DNA of 39,275 nucleotides, taken from positions 1 through 39,275 of the forward strand of contig NZ_JAQWCQ010000033.1 of the NCBI RefSeq assembly GCF_028705895.1. Reading direction: 5' to 3'. The notes under the pieces were generated by a model, which worked only from the letters and a program-made list of their open reading frames with translations, ran no database searches and was not told the origin of the DNA. Below, in pieces: positions 9,252-17,934 of the stretch (positions within the stretch are counted from its first letter, which is position 1; every line of letters starts with the position of its first letter). Origin of the DNA: Massilibacteroides sp. Its GTDB lineage: Bacteria > Bacteroidota > Bacteroidia > Bacteroidales > Tannerellaceae. The position numbers and the translations under genes are program-made.

Positions 9252-9277
9252 AATAAGTGTTCATGTAAACACTTATT
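9252..9277. promoter_or_regulatory. Probable AraR operator upstream of araD
   Basis: The core ATAAGTGT-N8-ACACTTAT (9253-9276) is a perfect 8-bp inverted repeat, extended by A/T on each side and with two more paired bases inside. The same 8-8-8 layout with identical arms occurs upstream of the GH51 gene at 24059. A third half, ATAAGTGT, lies at 9220-9227 over the expected transcription start. Assignment to AraR follows from the sharing by two arabinose gene units in the window. Confidence 0.75.
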
Positions 9278-9440
9278 CTTTGCATGTTATACAACATTTA
9301 TTATCACTTACTTACTATTTCAGTTTAAAGCATAGAATTGTTGTCTTTTAGTACACAAAGGATGTCAACTTTTATGGTAAACAGTACCGAAATCTGTCAA
9401 CCTTATTTAGGATAAGTCACCTTTCTATTTCTTTTATGCT

Positions 9441-9448
9441 TACATTTG
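9441..9448 (+). promoter_or_regulatory. Transhydrogenase operon promoter -7 box
   Basis: TACATTTG fits TAnnTTTG and lies 28 bp before the ATG. The upstream box is poor (only TTTC-like bases near the expected place). Confidence 0.45.
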
Positions 9449-9476
9449 GTAATTGTTAACTTTAAATTGAATTACT

Positions 9477-10634
9477 ATGATTATTGGAATTCCCGGAGAG
9501 ATTATGCCCGGCGAAGCGCGTGTGGCTGCTATTCCGGATACAGTGAAGAAGTATGTTGCTGATGGGGCTAAGGTTTTAATAGAGAAAGGAGCGGGAGTTG
9601 GCTCTTTTTATCCTGATGAAGACTATGTAGCGGCGGGTGCCCAAGTGATTAAATCAGCAGAGGAATTATTTGAGAAGGCAGATCTGATCCTTAAAGTTAA
9701 AGAACCACTTTTCAATACAAAATTCAACAAACATGAGGTTGAGATGATGCACCAGGGGCAATTCCTGATCACATTTATTCATCCGGCATCTCCGGTTAAT
9801 CATGACATGGTGAGAATGCTGGCAGAAAAGGGAGTTGTTAGTCTTACGTTGGATAGTGTTCCCCGCATTTCGAGAGCACAGAATATGGATGCTTTGACAT
9901 CCATGAGTACGTGTGCCGGTTATAAAGGGATTCTTTTGGCTGCCAATGCGATGGCTAAGTTCATTCCTCCTATGTTTACCGCAGTGGGTTCTATTCAGCC
10001 CGCAAAAGCATTAGTTATCGGGGTAGGTGTGGGTGGTCTTCAGGCATTGGCTACATCCAAACGTCTGGGTGCAATTACTTATGCAATGGATATACGTCCT
10101 GCGGCAATGGAACATGCGATGAGCCTCGGTGCTAAAGTGATCGATCCGGCTGTGCCTGCTGATTTGGCTATAGCAAAAGGTGGTTATGCCAAGGATCTGC
10201 CTGCTGAATGGATTGAAAAAGAGCGCCAGAAACTACGTGAGGTCCTGAAAGAGATGGATATCGTGTTTCTGAGTGCTTTGGTGCCGGGCAAGATTGCTCC
10301 GATATTGATTACGGAAGAGATGGTTAAGGAGATGAAAAACGGATCTGTTATTGTTGACATCTCGATTGATCAGGGAGGAAATTGCGCTATCACACCTCCG
10401 GGAACTACGGAAGTGAAACATGGGGTGACGGTGATCGGTATTAAGAATATTCCGGGATTACTCCCAACCAGCTCTACTTGGATGTTTGCCAATAATGTAT
10501 ATAATCTGGTTAATTATCTGATGAAAGACGACAAGATTGAATTGGATATGAATGATGAAATAGCTCGTTCTATCTTGGTGACGACCAACAATAAGATTGT
10601 TCATGAAGGAACGTTGGAGGCGATGAATAAGTAA
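9477..10634 (+). CDS. pntA: NAD(P) transhydrogenase alpha subunit, NAD-binding domain I
   Basis: The 385-residue protein corresponds to the soluble domain I of proton-translocating transhydrogenase, which passes hydride from NADH to NADP+ using the proton gradient. The N-terminal AlaDh/PNT signature is GIPGEIMPGEARVAAIP. The loop SRAQNMDALTSMS (about 132-144) carries the Arg-x-Gln-x-x-Asp motif that binds nicotinamide. GVGVGG at about 182-187 is the NAD-binding turn. The subunit lacks the membrane part, which is on the next gene, so the alpha chain is split as in many bacteria. It heads a three-gene operon with 19-bp and -4-bp spacings. Confidence 0.93.
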   Translation: MIIGIPGEIMPGEARVAAIPDTVKKYVADGAKVLIEKGAGVGSFYPDEDYVAAGAQVIKSAEELFEKADLILKVKEPLFNTKFNKHEVEMMHQGQFLITFIHPASPVNHDMVRMLAEKGVVSLTLDSVPRISRAQNMDALTSMSTCAGYKGILLAANAMAKFIPPMFTAVGSIQPAKALVIGVGVGGLQALATSKRLGAITYAMDIRPAAMEHAMSLGAKVIDPAVPADLAIAKGGYAKDLPAEWIEKERQKLREVLKEMDIVFLSALVPGKIAPILITEEMVKEMKNGSVIVDISIDQGGNCAITPPGTTEVKHGVTVIGIKNIPGLLPTSSTWMFANNVYNLVNYLMKDDKIELDMNDEIARSILVTTNNKIVHEGTLEAMNK

Positions 10635-10653
10635 TCCTTAAATTCTATTTCAA

Positions 10654-10965
10654 ATGAATCCAGTTTTTTTGATTTTGATATTTCTGGTATCGTCTTTATT
10701 GGGATACCTTATTATAAAGAACGTTCCCAGTCTTTTGCATACGCCACTTATGACGGGGATGAACGCATTAGCGGGAATTTGTCTCTTAGGTGCGGTTGTG
10801 ACTGTAGGATATTCTTATCAGGCCGGAGGTAACGGTTTGCTGATCGGACAGATTCTGGGAGGTTTGGGAATTGTCTTGGCGACAGTGAATGTGATTGCCG
10901 GTTTTGGAGTTACTCACCGGATGCTGAAAATGTTTCAGCCTAAAAAGAAAAACAAAAAACCATGA
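10654..10965 (+). CDS. pntA2: NAD(P) transhydrogenase alpha subunit, membrane part
   Basis: The 103-residue protein has three to four hydrophobic helices and the segment SLLGYLIIKNVPSLLHTPLMTGMNALAGICLLG, typical of the PntA C-terminal membrane domain (the 4TM alpha-II part). It overlaps pntB by 4 bases (ATGATG context), indicating translational coupling. It forms part of the proton channel with PntB in the inner membrane. The lysine-rich tail (KPKKKNKKP-like) is cytoplasmic. Confidence 0.9.
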   Translation: MNPVFLILIFLVSSLLGYLIIKNVPSLLHTPLMTGMNALAGICLLGAVVTVGYSYQAGGNGLLIGQILGGLGIVLATVNVIAGFGVTHRMLKMFQPKKKNKKP

Positions 10966-12908
10966 TGACGGAAACCATTTATTACATTGTATGCAGCGTC
11001 TTATCGTTGTTGGCCTTGTTGGGTCTTTCTATGATGAGTAAAGTAACCTCTTCCGTGCGTGGCAATTTGTTGCTTTCATTTTGTTTACTGGCGGGGTTTG
11101 TGGTGACATTGCTTTTCTATGATATTTTCGATGTATCCACAATCTATATTTTCATTCTGTTGGGAACTCTTATCGGAGTTGTATTAGCGTATAGAGTGAA
11201 AATGATTGAAATGCCGCAAACTGTAGCTATGCTAAATGGTTTGGGCGGGTTGGCAGGTGCAATTGTTGGGGGACTGACACTGATCGGAGTGGGAGTAAAA
11301 CCGTCTGCCTATCCTCTATTTGTCAATTTTACAGCTGATCTGGCGGTGATTGTCGGGATGGTTACTTTTGTAGGCAGTATGATTGCAGCCGGAAAACTGC
11401 ATCGGCTGTTGCCTCAGAAGCCGGTTGTTTACAAGAACCATCAGTTAATAACCAATTTACTTGGTTTACTGTCCGTTGTTACTGTTGCCCTTTCATTTAT
11501 CATAGGGAATAACACGACTCTTTTTGCCGATCCATACTTCATCTTGCTACTTGGAGCTATCTTCGGATCCTTATTCGGGTGGATGTTTGCCATTCGTATC
11601 GGAGGAGCAGACATGCCGATCGCCATATCCCTGTTGACTTCTCTGGCAGGTATTGCAGCTGCCATTGCCGGAATGGCCATAGGAGATATTCTGGTAGTGT
11701 CTATTGGTGGAATTGTTGGCTCATCTGGACTGATATTGACACAGATTATGTGTAAAGCGATGAACCGGAAATTAATGGTGATCCTATTGGGTAAGACTTC
11801 AGGAGATGTATCTGTTACAAATTCTGCTACAGGTATTGTCGCAGAGAATAAGGCCGAGTTAGATGAAAACAAATTAAAATCGGCTCGCAAGGTAATACTC
11901 GTTCCCGGATACGGCATGGCATTAGCGCAAGCGCAACATCAGGTGCGGCAATTAGCCGATTTGTTTGAGTCGAGAGGAGCTATTGTGAAATATGCTATCC
12001 ATCCGGTAGCCGGACGAATGCCCGGACACATGAATGTGCTTCTGGCAGAAGCGGATGTGCCCTACGATCAACTATACGAGATGGGTGCTATCAACGATGA
12101 ATTCAAGGACGCGGATCTGGTAGTCGTTATCGGAGCCAACGATGTGTTGAATCCTGCTGCGCGTGATGCGGAAGGTACCCCTATCTATGGTATGCCTGTG
12201 CTGAATGTAGATCAGGCAGGATACATCGTTATCTGTAATTATGACCTCAAACCGGGTTATGCCGGCGTGCCCAATCCATTATATGAAATGGAAGACAAAG
12301 TTGTGGTGATGCAAGGTGATGCGAAGGTTTCGTTAAACAAACTTATGCGCACAATCGATGCTGAAAAAACGACAGTCGGTAATGCCTCACCGATCAATGC
12401 CGATACGGAAAACGTATTGAGATCAGCCCGTAAGGTAATACTCGTTCCGGGATACGGCATGGCGCTGGCTCAGGCACAACATCAGGTACGTCAGTTAGCC
12501 GACCTCTTCGAATCGAAGGGAGCTGCTGTGAAATATGCGATTCATCCGGTAGCCGGACGTATGCCCGGACATATGAATGTGCTTCTCGCAGAGGCCGATG
12601 TTTCCTATGATCAATTATACGAAATGGATGCGATCAACGATGAGTTTAAGGAAACAGATCTGGTAGTCGTCATCGGCGCTAACGATGTATTGAATCCTGC
12701 TGCCCGTGATGCAGAAGGTACTCCAATTTACGGTATGCCCGTTCTCAATGTGGATCAATCAAACTATGTTATCATTTGTAATTACGATCTGAAACCCGGT
12801 TATGCCGGCGTACCGAATCCATTGTATGAAATGAAAGAGAAAGTTGTCACGATGCAAGGAGATGCAAAGAAATCGCTGGCTGAATTGATCGGTAAATTGA
12901 CTGAATAA
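10962..12908 (+). CDS. pntB: NAD(P) transhydrogenase beta subunit with two tandem NADP-binding domains
   Basis: At 648 residues it is about 180 longer than usual PntB (around 460). Residues 1 to about 280 are the membrane domain II with many helices (SVRGNLLLSFCL, TVAMLNGLGGLAGAIVGG, VNFTADLAVIVGMVTFVGSM, MPIAISLLTSLAGIAAA). Domain III then occurs twice: residues 307-455 and 488-636. Both copies keep GYGMALAQAQ, VAGRMPGHMNVLLAEADV, VIGANDVLNPAARD and YGMPVLNVDQ, the NADP-binding elements. By my count 136 of 149 aligned residues agree. DNA differences are mostly in third codon positions, which argues both copies are under selection. The linker (residues about 462-487) is polar and flexible. 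The function of two domain III copies per chain is not known to me. Confidence 0.93.
   Translation: MMTETIYYIVCSVLSLLALLGLSMMSKVTSSVRGNLLLSFCLLAGFVVTLLFYDIFDVSTIYIFILLGTLIGVVLAYRVKMIEMPQTVAMLNGLGGLAGAIVGGLTLIGVGVKPSAYPLFVNFTADLAVIVGMVTFVGSMIAAGKLHRLLPQKPVVYKNHQLITNLLGLLSVVTVALSFIIGNNTTLFADPYFILLLGAIFGSLFGWMFAIRIGGADMPIAISLLTSLAGIAAAIAGMAIGDILVVSIGGIVGSSGLILTQIMCKAMNRKLMVILLGKTSGDVSVTNSATGIVAENKAELDENKLKSARKVILVPGYGMALAQAQHQVRQLADLFESRGAIVKYAIHPVAGRMPGHMNVLLAEADVPYDQLYEMGAINDEFKDADLVVVIGANDVLNPAARDAEGTPIYGMPVLNVDQAGYIVICNYDLKPGYAGVPNPLYEMEDKVVVMQGDAKVSLNKLMRTIDAEKTTVGNASPINADTENVLRSARKVILVPGYGMALAQAQHQVRQLADLFESKGAAVKYAIHPVAGRMPGHMNVLLAEADVSYDQLYEMDAINDEFKETDLVVVIGANDVLNPAARDAEGTPIYGMPVLNVDQSNYVIICNYDLKPGYAGVPNPLYEMKEKVVTMQGDAKKSLAELIGKLTE
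11880..12869 (+). repeat. Intragenic tandem duplication of PntB domain III
   Basis: Unit A is 11880-12326 and unit B 12423-12869, offset by 543 bases (181 codons), in frame. Most substitutions are silent, so the event is not recent. The flanking linkers of the two units (GDVSVTNSATG before A, KTTVGNASPIN before B) are only loosely alike. Confidence 0.9.
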
Positions 12909-12930
12909 ACAACTTAAAGAACACAAAATC

Positions 12931-12972
12931 AAAAAGGCTTGCTTCAATTATTCCTTGAAGTAAGCCTTTTTT
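12931..12972 (+). terminator. Terminator of the transhydrogenase operon
   Basis: AAAAAGGCTTGCTTCAA pairs with TTGAAGTAAGCCTTTTT (one mismatch) across a 7-nt loop and is followed by T residues. It lies 22 bp after the pntB stop codon, with the IS66 left end 15 bp further on. Confidence 0.9.
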
Positions 12973-13095
12973 AATACGTCTATAATGTAAGCATTCGGTG
13001 TACCCCGTCTTTTGATTAAAAGGTTCTACTTACTTTCAATTAAACTTTCAAAAAGTTGGAAAACATTCGGAGTTGTTTCAGATTTTCTTGGAGTT

Positions 13096-13780
13096 TTATT
13101 TGGATTCTCTTCCCTTCCAATTGTGCGGGAGCAATTCCGCTCTGGCTTTGTCTTCTTTCAAGGCTTCTTCAAACTTGCGTCGGGCATGTGCCCAGCAACC
13201 AAGGGGTAAAACTCCTTGCTTATCCTCGTACATTTTATAGACTTCATAACCGTCCGTCTGTAAAGCTCCCCGGAAGTCTTTGAGTAAAGGCAATACCACT
13301 TTCTGTGCCGCCCGGCTCATACTCCAACACTTTAGTTACTTCAGGTTCTAATTCATGCCAAACGGCTTTATCGTCCAGATTATCTACAACAGGGTAAACA
13401 TGCTCTTCTTTGCGAGGTAGATCTTCCGACAATGGCTTGCGGACAGGTTTTTCTTTTATTCGCTCACGCGTGCGTCGTTCTTTAGAAGAAACAAGTTCTT
13501 CGGCCGCTTTCTCGGCCAGTTCCTTCTCTTCGGGTAGGACATCCAGCCCTTCAAAGTCTAACCGACGTTGAAGAGGATCCGCATTAATGAAGCGTTCGCT
13601 GGTCTTTCCCCACAAACGGCGATTCAGGTAGGCGACCTGGCTTTCTAAGGTGAGGATTTTATCCTTCTGAAGGGAGATTGTTTGCTCGTAGAAGCTCTTC
13701 AGGGCATCAACGTCCGTACAGTCTTCCAGCTTGCCTTTCAGTCGCTGGTTCTCTTGGTACAAACAATCGCATTTGTCCAA
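13096..13780 (-). pseudogene. tnpC: IS66 TnpC transposase remnant, two internal deletions
   Basis: From a TTG start overlapping the end of tnpB, the N-terminal leucine-zipper-like and zinc-finger-lead region reads intact to TKVLEYEPG. Then about the middle of the protein is missing: the frame shifts into RAAQKVVLPLLKDFRG ALQTDGYEVYK, part of the catalytic core with the LQTDGY aspartate motif, and WAHARRKFEEAL. A second jump joins KARAE to LLPHNWK, the usual IS66 C-terminus. Normal TnpC is over 500 residues; only about 250 remain in two frames, so it cannot be active. Confidence 0.88.
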
Positions 13781-14394
13781 AACTGTATCATCAGCATTAG
13801 GTTTTTCCAGGAACTTAGGCAGGAGTGGCTTTCTTCTTCAAAGTGCGGAAGCCGGAAGGTGCCCTCCTCAAGCCGTAAATGGTAGATGACTAGTCCACCG
13901 GTCTCCATATGTAATACTTTCATGGAGGTACAATGTCGGTTGATAAAAATAAAGGCATCACCGCTACGGATATTTCCACCCATCTGATCGGTCACGAGCC
14001 CGCTTAGGGTATAAAAGCTTTTGCGCGTATCGGTGGGGAAAGGATACAACCAATAGCGGATGGATTCATTCATTTCTCTGATATCCCTACCCAGAGGCAT
14101 GCGAAGTCTTACGCCGTTGGGATAGATTAGTTCGCAGATACTTCTCTCTACCGGATAGGAGTCCAATTGAGGAGAATAATCAGAAGAACACTTTCCCGGA
14201 GAACCGGTGGAATTTAATACTAACGGAACAAAGCCCGAAGGGTGCTCTAATTCTTTTCGATCTTGCTTGAGCTTCTTCTGCCAATAGAAAAAGCAAGATA
14301 AGGAGATACACTCGTTACAACAAAAGTTTTTGACTCTCAGGCCACTTGATTGGTAGCGCGAATAGATAGATTCAAACTCTTTGAGATTCCACAT
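13738..14394 (-). pseudogene. tnpB: IS66 accessory ORFs tnpA and tnpB, read as one frame
   Basis: Residues 1 to about 107 look like IS66 OrfA/TnpA (MWNLKEFESIYSRYQSSG, YPNGVRLRMP). From M108 the sequence is TnpB: WLYPFPTDTRKSFYTLSGLV, SGDAFIFINR, TSMKVLHMETGGLVIYHLRLEEGTFRLP. In most IS66 elements these are separate, overlapping genes; here no stop separates them, possibly after a small deletion. The two are helpers of IS66 transposition. The 3' end overlaps the tnpC start in another frame, as usual. Given the wrecked tnpC it is a relic. Confidence 0.75.
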
Positions 14395-14545
14395 AACGTT
14401 TTTGGGAGCAAAGGTAGAATCAGATAAAGCATGAAAAAAGACAGGGTACCCCGAATGCTTACATTGATGAAGTGCTTAAAATGTAGTATGTATTGCTTCA
14501 GTTTCCCTGTACTGTTTTCTTTTGAAAATAAAACAAATTATTTCC

Positions 14546-14575
14546 TTTTGTTTTGTTGTCAATCGTGTATATTTG
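14546..14575 (+). promoter_or_regulatory. Promoter of the TPR regulator gene
   Basis: TTTTG (14546-14550), 17 bp, then TATATTTG (14568-14575), close to the Bacteroidetes consensus; it lies 28 bp before the ATG and outside the IS66 copy, so the gene does not depend on an IS-borne promoter. Confidence 0.5.
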
Positions 14576-14603
14576 CTTTCAAAACAGAATGCTGTATTAT
14601 TGA

Positions 14604-16412
14604 ATGAATTACTTTGCAGGACTATTGTTGCTCCTGTTCTTTTTTTCGTGTGCGAAAAAGGAGCCGGAATTACGTATAGAATTACAACAGGCTGAGGAAC
14701 TTATGTGGGGCCACCCGGATAGTGCGTTGATGCTTTTGGAAAAGATGGATATAGCCAAACGGGAAAATGAACTGAATTATGCGACTTGGTGCTTATTAGT
14801 GACCCAGGCTCGTAATAAGATGTATATAGAAGAAACGTCGGATTCGTTGATTAATGTGGCTTTGGCTTATTTCGAGAAGCAGCCCCATCCGCGTCGTAAA
14901 GCACAGGCTTTTTTCTATGCCGGCCAGGTGCAACGGGAGATGAATCAGGTTGAGGCTACTGCCCGATATTATGTGCAGGCACTTGACGAAGTGAAGAAAA
15001 CAACGGACTACCGTTTTGCCTGCCTGATCTGTTCTAATCTGGGGATGCTTTATGCCTACCGTCCGGAACTGAAAGAGCAGGCTAAAGCGTTTCTTCGTGA
15101 AGCAAATCACTATGCCTTACAAACAACCGACAGCAATTATATTGCCAATTCCTTTTTGGAATTAGGGCGTATTTACCGTGTTTATGAACAACAGGATAGC
15201 GCAATACATTACTACGAAAAAGCCATCCGCATAGAAGAAGACAGCAAGCAATACCGGGCTTTGGCGATGGCTTTGACAGAGGTGGCCAATCTGTATACTT
15301 GGCATGGAGAACAGGATAAGGCTTTCGCTTGTCTTCATAAATCGATTGATCTTAAACAACGCTATGCTTATTATGGGCTCGAGCAGTCTTATTTATCGCT
15401 TGGCAATATTTATGTGGAGAAAAACAGCTATGACTCGGCTGTTTTTTATTTGGAGAAGGCTTTACAATCATCCAATATGAACACACGACGAGATGCCTAT
15501 TGGTATTTGTCTAAAGTTAATAAACAAAACGACTATTTCGATAAAGCTTTTTTCCATAAAGAGCGGTATATTGAATTAGCTGATTCTATAAACGAAAAAA
15601 AACAAGCGAAAGAAATCCTCGAAATAAAAGAAAAGTATGCACATGAAAAATTGATTAACGAAAACAATCAGTTGAAAATGCGACATGATCGATGGATAAA
15701 GATTTCGCTTATGGGGTTGCTGACGATTGTACTGATTGTTGCTGCCTTAATTTATTTATACCAGCGGAAGCTGCTGAATAAAGAACGGCTATTGCAACAA
15801 ACAAAGAATAGAATCCTGCAACTTTTCGAAACCATCGACAGCCATATCACGACAATAGAAAAAAACAAAGAATTAATAAATCGCCTTTCTACTCAAATAG
15901 AAGAAACGGAAAACAGGGAAACGGAGGCCGTAGACCAACTTTTGTTTGCCAACGAAAACTTGCAGAGAGAAATCTCCGAACATAAAAGAGAAATTGCTCG
16001 TTATAATGACGATTTGAAAAAACGTGAGAATGCTACTTTTAAACTCCTTTCAAGAGAAAAAACATTATTAGAACAGCTCGAAGATAAAAGTCCGATTATT
16101 CATGAAATCCGGCAGGCGAGAAAAGTTATGTCGGAAGAACAATGGCAAAAGCTGAAAGCAAGTCTGGATCAGTTGTACAATAATTATACCGTCCGTTTAT
16201 CCGCTCAATACCCTGAACTCAACGAGATGGACATACGTTACTGCTGTTTTATTAAACTCAATTTGTCGAATGAACAGATCGCTACGCTGGCTGCTATTTC
16301 TCCTCAGTCGGTGATCAAAAGAAAACAACGTATCCGAGATAAAATCAATACAAATCCGGATGAACAAATAAAGACAGTTCAAGCTTTAGCAGACTATCTT
16401 TCTCATTTCTGA
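14604..16412 (+). CDS. Membrane-anchored TPR protein with C-terminal HTH (Bacteroidetes regulator type)
   Basis: The 602-residue protein has a lipoprotein-like signal with Cys16 in LFFFSC, then tetratricopeptide repeats (about 30-320; for example AQAFFYAGQVQREMNQVEATARYYVQAL and ALTEVANLYTWHGEQDKAFACLHKSIDL). One transmembrane helix is near 364-386 (GLLTIVLIVAALIYLYQ). A long coiled coil follows (about 388-500). The end (about 538-602) reads MDIRYCCFIKLNLSNEQIATLAAISPQSVIKRKQRIRDKI, a LuxR-like helix-turn-helix. The layout places a sensor outside and a DNA-binding part inside, a one-protein signalling design known in Bacteroidetes; the signal and targets are not known. The exported genes downstream are candidate targets. 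Confidence 0.8.
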   Translation: MNYFAGLLLLLFFFSCAKKEPELRIELQQAEELMWGHPDSALMLLEKMDIAKRENELNYATWCLLVTQARNKMYIEETSDSLINVALAYFEKQPHPRRKAQAFFYAGQVQREMNQVEATARYYVQALDEVKKTTDYRFACLICSNLGMLYAYRPELKEQAKAFLREANHYALQTTDSNYIANSFLELGRIYRVYEQQDSAIHYYEKAIRIEEDSKQYRALAMALTEVANLYTWHGEQDKAFACLHKSIDLKQRYAYYGLEQSYLSLGNIYVEKNSYDSAVFYLEKALQSSNMNTRRDAYWYLSKVNKQNDYFDKAFFHKERYIELADSINEKKQAKEILEIKEKYAHEKLINENNQLKMRHDRWIKISLMGLLTIVLIVAALIYLYQRKLLNKERLLQQTKNRILQLFETIDSHITTIEKNKELINRLSTQIEETENRETEAVDQLLFANENLQREISEHKREIARYNDDLKKRENATFKLLSREKTLLEQLEDKSPIIHEIRQARKVMSEEQWQKLKASLDQLYNNYTVRLSAQYPELNEMDIRYCCFIKLNLSNEQIATLAAISPQSVIKRKQRIRDKINTNPDEQIKTVQALADYLSHF

Positions 16413-16517
16413 TTTGAAAATGTCCACTTCTCTTTTTGTTTGTGTTTATTTAAAGTCTCTGACAAATAGCTCCTTATGTCGGTTTTTACATGTTCGTTTT
16501 GTCCACCTGTTTTTTCG

Positions 16518-16546
16518 TTGTGAACCTTTGTCTATATGTAATTTTG
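16518..16546 (+). promoter_or_regulatory. Promoter upstream of the DUF3244 gene
   Basis: GTTG near 16517-16520, 18 bp, then TAATTTTG at 16539-16546 (TAnnTTTG). It gives a leader of roughly 50 nt before the ATG at 16604 and separates this unit from the regulator gene. Confidence 0.45.
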
Positions 16547-16603
16547 CCTTGTCTATAGTTCTATATATAGGAAACAAAACGTAAATTTTTAAAATTAATT
16601 TTT

Positions 16604-16969
16604 ATGAAAAAGCTTTCAGGCGCATTGATTGTTATTGTTTCATTTTTTATAACAATGCAATTAGCAAAAGCCGAAAAAGTCCCTTTAAATGGAGATTGGG
16701 ATGACAAAGGATTAAGATCTGCGGTCGTAGAGCAACCCGTTTTGGTTGACAAAGAAGGAGATATGCTTATCATTCAGTGTGTAAGGACTTCTTCGGATCT
16801 GACTGTTCGGATAACAGGAGAAAACGGAGAAATGCACGAATATACCTATCCGGCTCTGGAAACAGCTCTTATTGTAATTGATGTGACCCATATGGATGCT
16901 GGAGCATATACTATAGAATTGACCAACCCTATAGGAGGATATTTGTTGGGAACGTTTGAAAAACAATAG
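16604..16969 (+). CDS. Exported DUF3244 domain protein
   Basis: The 121-residue protein has a signal peptide (about 1-23, ending AKA), leaving a small beta-rich domain of about 98 residues. The pattern PLNGDWDDKGLRS, then alternating beta strands (LIIQCVRTSSDLTVRITGENG) and a GAYTIELTNPIGGYLLGTF end resembles the DUF3244 family, an immunoglobulin-like fold found in Bacteroidetes secreted proteins. No catalytic residues are visible. It comes directly after the TPR regulator gene with its own promoter, so regulation by that protein is plausible. Function unknown. Confidence 0.7.
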   Translation: MKKLSGALIVIVSFFITMQLAKAEKVPLNGDWDDKGLRSAVVEQPVLVDKEGDMLIIQCVRTSSDLTVRITGENGEMHEYTYPALETALIVIDVTHMDAGAYTIELTNPIGGYLLGTFEKQ

Positions 16970-16993
16970 CTCAACAAAACAATAATTTTACGT

Positions 16994-17086
16994 ATGAAAC
17001 GAAGCCTGATTTTTATTCAATCACACAAGACCATGATATTAAAAATCTTGCGAGTTCCATACGACCTTAGTGAAACAAATAATTAA
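16994..17086 (+). CDS. Small peptide gene (30 residues), unknown
   Basis: The frame begins MKRSLIFIQSHKTMILKIL and ends with a polar SETNN tail. It has a basic, hydrophobic middle. Its start context (TTTTACGTATG) resembles that of the next gene (AATAACGTATG), and its stop is only 6 bp before that gene's ATG, which suggests it is translated as part of the same transcript. It could be a leader peptide, a small signal or a chance frame; I do not recognise it. Confidence 0.4.
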   Translation: MKRSLIFIQSHKTMILKILRVPYDLSETNN

Positions 17087-17092
17087 TAACGT

Positions 17093-17863
17093 ATGAAAAA
17101 TCCTATTCGCATTTTGTTTATACTACTGAGTGTATCCATGTACCATCCATGCATGTTCTCTCAATCATCCTTTGATGAACAGTTATTTAAAGAAGCTGCA
17201 AAAGAAATCTTTCTTCAGGGGATTAAACAATATAATGAAGACATTGATTGGTCAAATACTTATTCAGGAAATAAAAAGAAATCTGAAAAATTTCAACTTA
17301 CAGATACTGCAAACATTGAGTTTTCTATACCGATTCTGACGCTTAAATCTTTGTCCCATAATGGTAATGTAGATAATTTACGTTTGATTGATTTGATTGA
17401 TTATAATTATGATCCTTATTCTCAACTGACGTTTATAGGAAGAAAGACTTCTGTGGAGATTCTGTATATACATAAAGGTATTTGCCAACGATGGGAGAAA
17501 AAAATGATGGAGAATTTGGAAAAGAAAGATTTTGAAGACTATCGTATTCCTCCGGGGTATAGTGACTCTACGCTTTCAGTCTCTTCTACGATAGAATTAG
17601 GAAACTCCGATCAAAAATTTAATTACGTTCATTTTAAAGCTTATTTGCAAGATCGGAGCGATGTTGAAGTCTTTCGTATCTATCCGATGAAAGAATTATG
17701 GGCTTTAAATAATGGTAAATTGAAGAAACTGTCATTCTCGAAAGCAGGAGTTAAGGAAGAAGATGGAGAAACCTATTTCTCTAATTTATTGAAAAAGTAT
17801 GGTGTAGAAAGCTTAGAGAATGTGATTGCCGGAGGGGAATGGGAAAAGATTATTGTGAAATAG
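17093..17863 (+). CDS. Exported protein of unknown function
   Basis: The 256-residue product begins with a signal peptide (about 1-23, cut near MFSQSS). The mature part is charged and rich in Lys, Asp and Tyr, with no transmembrane helix. Features: repeated DLIDYNYDPYSQLTFIG in the middle and an aromatic-rich C-terminal third (YVHFKAYLQDRSDVEVFRIYPMKELWALN). No motif of a known family is recognised. Composition is more A/T-rich than the arabinose genes. It follows the 30-residue peptide gene and is probably co-expressed with it in the IS66-bounded region. Confidence 0.6.
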   Translation: MKNPIRILFILLSVSMYHPCMFSQSSFDEQLFKEAAKEIFLQGIKQYNEDIDWSNTYSGNKKKSEKFQLTDTANIEFSIPILTLKSLSHNGNVDNLRLIDLIDYNYDPYSQLTFIGRKTSVEILYIHKGICQRWEKKMMENLEKKDFEDYRIPPGYSDSTLSVSSTIELGNSDQKFNYVHFKAYLQDRSDVEVFRIYPMKELWALNNGKLKKLSFSKAGVKEEDGETYFSNLLKKYGVESLENVIAGGEWEKIIVK

Positions 17864-17934
17864 AAATAGCGTATGTTTAGCTCGGAATAACGGGTAATAA
17901 CATGGTTCTATCTTATAAAATTAAATGGTTTTAC

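Larger units (their letters stand above)
12987..14462 (-). mobile_element. Decayed IS66-family insertion sequence
   Basis: Both ends are inverted repeats beginning GTAAGCATTCGG (12987-13009 and 14440-14462; 21 of 23 positions agree). Between them lie tnpA/tnpB-like and tnpC-like sequence on the minus strand in the usual order. At 1,476 bp it is well short of a normal IS66 element (about 2.5 kb) because tnpC has lost two internal parts. The sequences flanking this interval (TCTATAAT and ATTGATGA) are not duplicates, whereas the left flank nearly matches the flank of a further IS66 end at 18663. Confidence 0.88.

Noticed and set aside
12987-14462. Target duplication of the IS66 copy taken alone
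   Set aside because: The 8-bp flanks TCTATAAT and ATTGATGA are unlike; the left flank matches that at 18664 instead.
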